A stretch of DNA of 52,579 nt from Flavobacteriaceae bacterium Ga0077528. GTDB taxonomy: Bacteria > Bacteroidota > Bacteroidia > Flavobacteriales > Flavobacteriaceae. Positions within the stretch are counted from its first letter, which is position 1, and every line of letters starts with the position of its first letter. Below are positions 50,587-52,579 of this stretch, piece after piece. The DNA lies in contig LNDX01000016.1 of assembly GCA_001464475.1 (NCBI GenBank), positions 1 through 52,579 on the forward strand, in the 5' to 3' direction. Made by a program: the position numbers and the translations under genes. The notes below the pieces were generated by a model. The model saw only the letters and a program-made list of their open reading frames with translations, had not been told where the DNA came from and did not search any database.

Positions 50587-51125
50587 AATTCATTTAATTT
50601 TTTTCTTAAACTTTCTTTTGCTCGGCTCATCATCGTCCTACAGTTTTCATTGCTAATATTTAAAATGCTTGTAATTTCTTCTAAATCATATCCTTCAATA
50701 AAAAATAAGGTTAGAATGATTTTGTAATTTGATTTCAAACTTTGAATGGTTTTTAAAATACTTTCGGCTTTTAATTGAGAATAATCCTCTGATTCATCTT
50801 TAAAATCTATTACTTCTATGTTTTCATCCAAACTCTCAAATTGGTATTTGTTCGATTTTTTTAACTCGTTTATACTAGTATTGACAACTATTTTCTTTAA
50901 CCAAGAACCAAATGTTACATTTCCACTAAAAGAATCTAACTTTGTAAATGCTTTCAAAAAACTTTCTTGCATAACGTCTTCAGCAAGATAAGAATCACCA
51001 ATAATGCGATAGGACACATTAAACATGGCTCTATAATATTGATTATAAAGTGTCAGTTGTGCTTTTTCATTATTCTCTTTGCAACGTTCTAGGAGAATAG
51101 CAATATCTAGATTTTGGTTTTTCAA
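50583..51125 (-). CDS. ECF-type RNA polymerase sigma factor
   Basis: The 180-aa protein has region 2 (about 20-90, Y-R-A-M-F-N-V-S-Y-R-I-I-G-D then A-E-D-V-M-Q-E-S-F-L-K-A-F) and region 4 (about 120-175, L-T-L-F-F-I-E-G-Y-D-L-E-E-I-T-S-I-L-N-I-S and the helix C-R-T-M-M-S-R-A-K-E-S-L-R). This is a Bacteroidota ECF sigma. It leads a four-gene run with the anti-sigma, the DUF4097-like and the DUF2807 genes, which suggests that envelope stress or adhesion is the regulated process. Confidence 0.93.
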   Translation of the reverse strand: MKNQNLDIAILLERCKENNEKAQLTLYNQYYRAMFNVSYRIIGDSYLAEDVMQESFLKAFTKLDSFSGNVTFGSWLKKIVVNTSINELKKSNKYQFESLDENIEVIDFKDESEDYSQLKAESILKTIQSLKSNYKIILTLFFIEGYDLEEITSILNISNENCRTMMSRAKESLRKKLNEL

Positions 51126-51204
51126 ATTGGTTGAATGGTTAATCTATACTAAAGACAAATCAATTTTTGGATTGTTACAGTTTTAAAATAAATTTTTATA
51201 AAAA

Positions 51205-51236
51205 TAAAAAATCCGAATGATTAAATTCGGATTTTC
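51205..51236 (-). terminator. Terminator of the M42 peptidase gene
   Basis: AAAAATCCGAAT (51206-51217) pairs with ATTCGGATTTT (51225-51235); on the minus strand it is followed by a T-run. It lies 20 bp past the stop codon. Confidence 0.85.
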
Positions 51237-51255
51237 TATACATATATAAGGTTTA

Positions 51256-52344
51256 TTATTTAAAATAAGAGAAGTTGTGATTGTCTTCAATTTTCAAAAG
51301 ACTTTCATATATCAATTTGATAACATTTTCTACATCTTCACGATGAACCATTTCTACTGTAGTATGCATATAACGTAAAGAAAGCGAAATTAACGCAGAT
51401 GCAACACCACCATTACTATATGCAAAAGCATCAGTGTCCGTTCCTGTAACGCGAGAAGTAGCATGTCTTTGAAAAGGAATTTTCTTTTCTTCTGCAGTTT
51501 TAACGATCAATTCACGAAGAATATTTTGTGTAGCTGGTGCATAAGCAATAACTGGACCTTTACCCATTTGTAAATCGCCTTCAATTTTCTTATCAATCAT
51601 CGGAGTTGTAGTGTCATGACAAACATCAGTTACAATAGCTACATTGGGTTTGATGGTTTGGGTTATCATTTCAGCGCCACGAAGACCAATTTCCTCCTGA
51701 ACAGCGTTTACAATATATAAACCAAATGGAAGTTTCTTTTTATTTTCTTTCAATAAACGTGCTACTTCAGAAATCATAAAGCCACCCATTCTATTGTCAA
51801 TGGCTCTACAAACAAATTTATTCTCGTTTAAAATCATAAACTCATCAGGATAGGTAATTACACATCCAACATGAACGCCTAAATTTTCGACTTCTTCTTT
51901 GGTTGCACATCCGCAATCAATAAAAATATTGTGCAAAGTTGCTGGTTCTTCTTTACCACGATTTCTAGTATGAATAGCTGGCCAACCAAAAACACCTTTT
52001 ACAATTCCTTTTTTAGTATGAATGTTTACTCGTTTTGATGGAGCAATTTGATGGTCTGAACCACCATTTCTAATTACATAGATTAAACCATTGTCAGTAA
52101 TGTAGTTTACATACCAAGAAATCTCGTCAGAATGTCCTTCAATTACTACTCTAAATTTAGCATCTGGGTTTATAACTCCAACAGCACTTCCATAAGTATC
52201 GGTTATAAAAGTATCAACATAAGGTTTCAAATAATCCATCCAAATTTTCTGCCCTTCAGATTCATAACCTGTTGGTGATGCATTATTCAAATATTTCTCC
52301 AAAAAGGAAATTGATGATTTTGTAAGTATCGATTTTGTTGCCAT
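51256..52344 (-). CDS. M42-family metallopeptidase (glutamyl aminopeptidase/endoglucanase-like)
   Basis: The 362-aa protein is a cytoplasmic two-metal aminopeptidase. Ligand motifs are in order: E-G-H-S-D-E-I (His/Asp), R-A-I-D-N-R-M-G (bridging Asp), V-Q-E-E-I-G (catalytic Glu and metal Glu), V-T-D-V-C-H-D, and the last His in Y-M-H-T-T-V-E. An insert (about 90-175, PDZ-like barrel) matches TET-type peptidases, which form dodecamers that trim peptides. It stands alone with its own terminator. The ATG at 52344 fits the family start. Confidence 0.92.
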   Translation of the reverse strand: MATKSILTKSSISFLEKYLNNASPTGYESEGQKIWMDYLKPYVDTFITDTYGSAVGVINPDAKFRVVIEGHSDEISWYVNYITDNGLIYVIRNGGSDHQIAPSKRVNIHTKKGIVKGVFGWPAIHTRNRGKEEPATLHNIFIDCGCATKEEVENLGVHVGCVITYPDEFMILNENKFVCRAIDNRMGGFMISEVARLLKENKKKLPFGLYIVNAVQEEIGLRGAEMITQTIKPNVAIVTDVCHDTTTPMIDKKIEGDLQMGKGPVIAYAPATQNILRELIVKTAEEKKIPFQRHATSRVTGTDTDAFAYSNGGVASALISLSLRYMHTTVEMVHREDVENVIKLIYESLLKIEDNHNFSYFK

Positions 52345-52366
52345 AAAATATTTTTTTGCTAAAATA

Positions 52367-52374
52367 TAAATTTG
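52367..52374 (+). promoter_or_regulatory. -7 element of the last (partial) gene
   Basis: TAAATTTG matches TAnnTTTG and lies 51 bp before ATG 52426. No TTG at the right spacing. Confidence 0.4.
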
Positions 52375-52425
52375 GCACTACACTTGTTAAGGATATTCTA
52401 TATTTTTACATTAAAATTAACAGCC

Positions 52426-52579
52426 ATGTTTAAGTACCGATTATTAATAATTATTTTTTTTACCTCTTTTATTTCTTTAGCTCAAGTTGAAAAAGACACT
52501 GAGACACTTGAAAAAGAAATTAATATGAAAGAAATTGATACAACTATTATAGATACTATATTATTAGATGAAGTCATTC
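52426..52579 (+). CDS. Exported protein, 5' end only (possibly TonB-dependent receptor)
   Basis: 51 codons are present before the window ends. They encode a signal peptide (Y-R-L-L-I-I-I-F-F-T-S-F-I-S-L-A-Q) and an acidic stretch that closes with D-T-I-L-L-D-E-V-I. L-D-E-V-[IV] just after a short spacer is how many Bacteroidota TonB-dependent receptors begin their plug, so that is the best guess. The identity cannot be confirmed without the rest of the gene. Confidence 0.5.
   Translation, partial: MFKYRLLIIIFFTSFISLAQVEKDTETLEKEINMKEIDTTIIDTILLDEVI

Overview
The window comes from a low-GC member of the Bacteroidota, most likely Flavobacteriaceae (Flavobacterium-like). It carries the gliding genes gldF and gldG, a secreted nuclease with a C-terminal type IX secretion signal, a large repeat adhesin of the flavobacterial kind, a DUF2807 head-GIN protein, and many promoters of the Bacteroidota form TTG-N18/21-TAnnTTTG. 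There is no rRNA; one tRNA (Tyr) is present.

Layout. 1-7.5 kb is host chromosome: the 5' part of a repeat adhesin, tRNA-Tyr, a TlpA-like lipoprotein, an exported endonuclease I and a SpoU-type RNA methyltransferase. About 7.58-33.81 kb is a 26-kb genomic island inserted in the 3' end of mnmE (trmE). The island rebuilds the last codons of mnmE at its right end, and a displaced C-I-G-K-stop remnant of the old mnmE end is left at its left end (7572-7586). Host chromosome resumes at 33.8 kb with mnmE, a universal stress protein, dnaN, gldG/gldF, an ABM-fold protein, a SAM hydrolase, phoH, a REP-associated transposase with REP-like palindromes, an SDR enzyme, purC, an ECF sigma/anti-sigma unit with two export-type partners, an M42 peptidase and the start of an exported protein cut by the window edge.

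Island content, left to right: a micrococcal-type nuclease; a 267-aa protein of unknown function; a DUF6943-like protein; 1.5 kb of hairpin-rich DNA without a convincing gene; a heavy-metal efflux operon (two His-rich small proteins, adaptor, RND pump, outer-membrane channel) lying between two diverged 110-bp direct repeats; a GNAT toxin/antitoxin-like pair; a five-gene defence operon; a VirE-N/DUF3987 protein broken by one stop codon; two small HTH proteins; an unknown 356-aa protein; the tyrosine integrase; and an excisionase-like protein with five 10-bp-phased repeats in front of it.

The most interesting system is the defence operon at 27956-19014 (minus strand): hsdR, hsdS, a PrrC-like anticodon-nuclease gene, hsdM and a prokaryotic Argonaute, all closely packed. 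The Argonaute has a complete guide 5'-phosphate pocket (Y392, K396, Q407, K433) but lacks the catalytic acidic residues in PIWI, so it should bind guide and target without cutting. Any damage would have to come from partners, and two nuclease/toxin partners sit in the same transcript. hsdM carries a single-base frameshift, which either disables the modification/restriction part or is a sequence error.

Several genes in the window (hsdM, the DUF3987 gene, two neighbouring small genes at 43.5-44.4 kb, perhaps the SDR start) carry single-base lesions, so uncorrected sequencing error should be considered before calling all of them pseudogenes.
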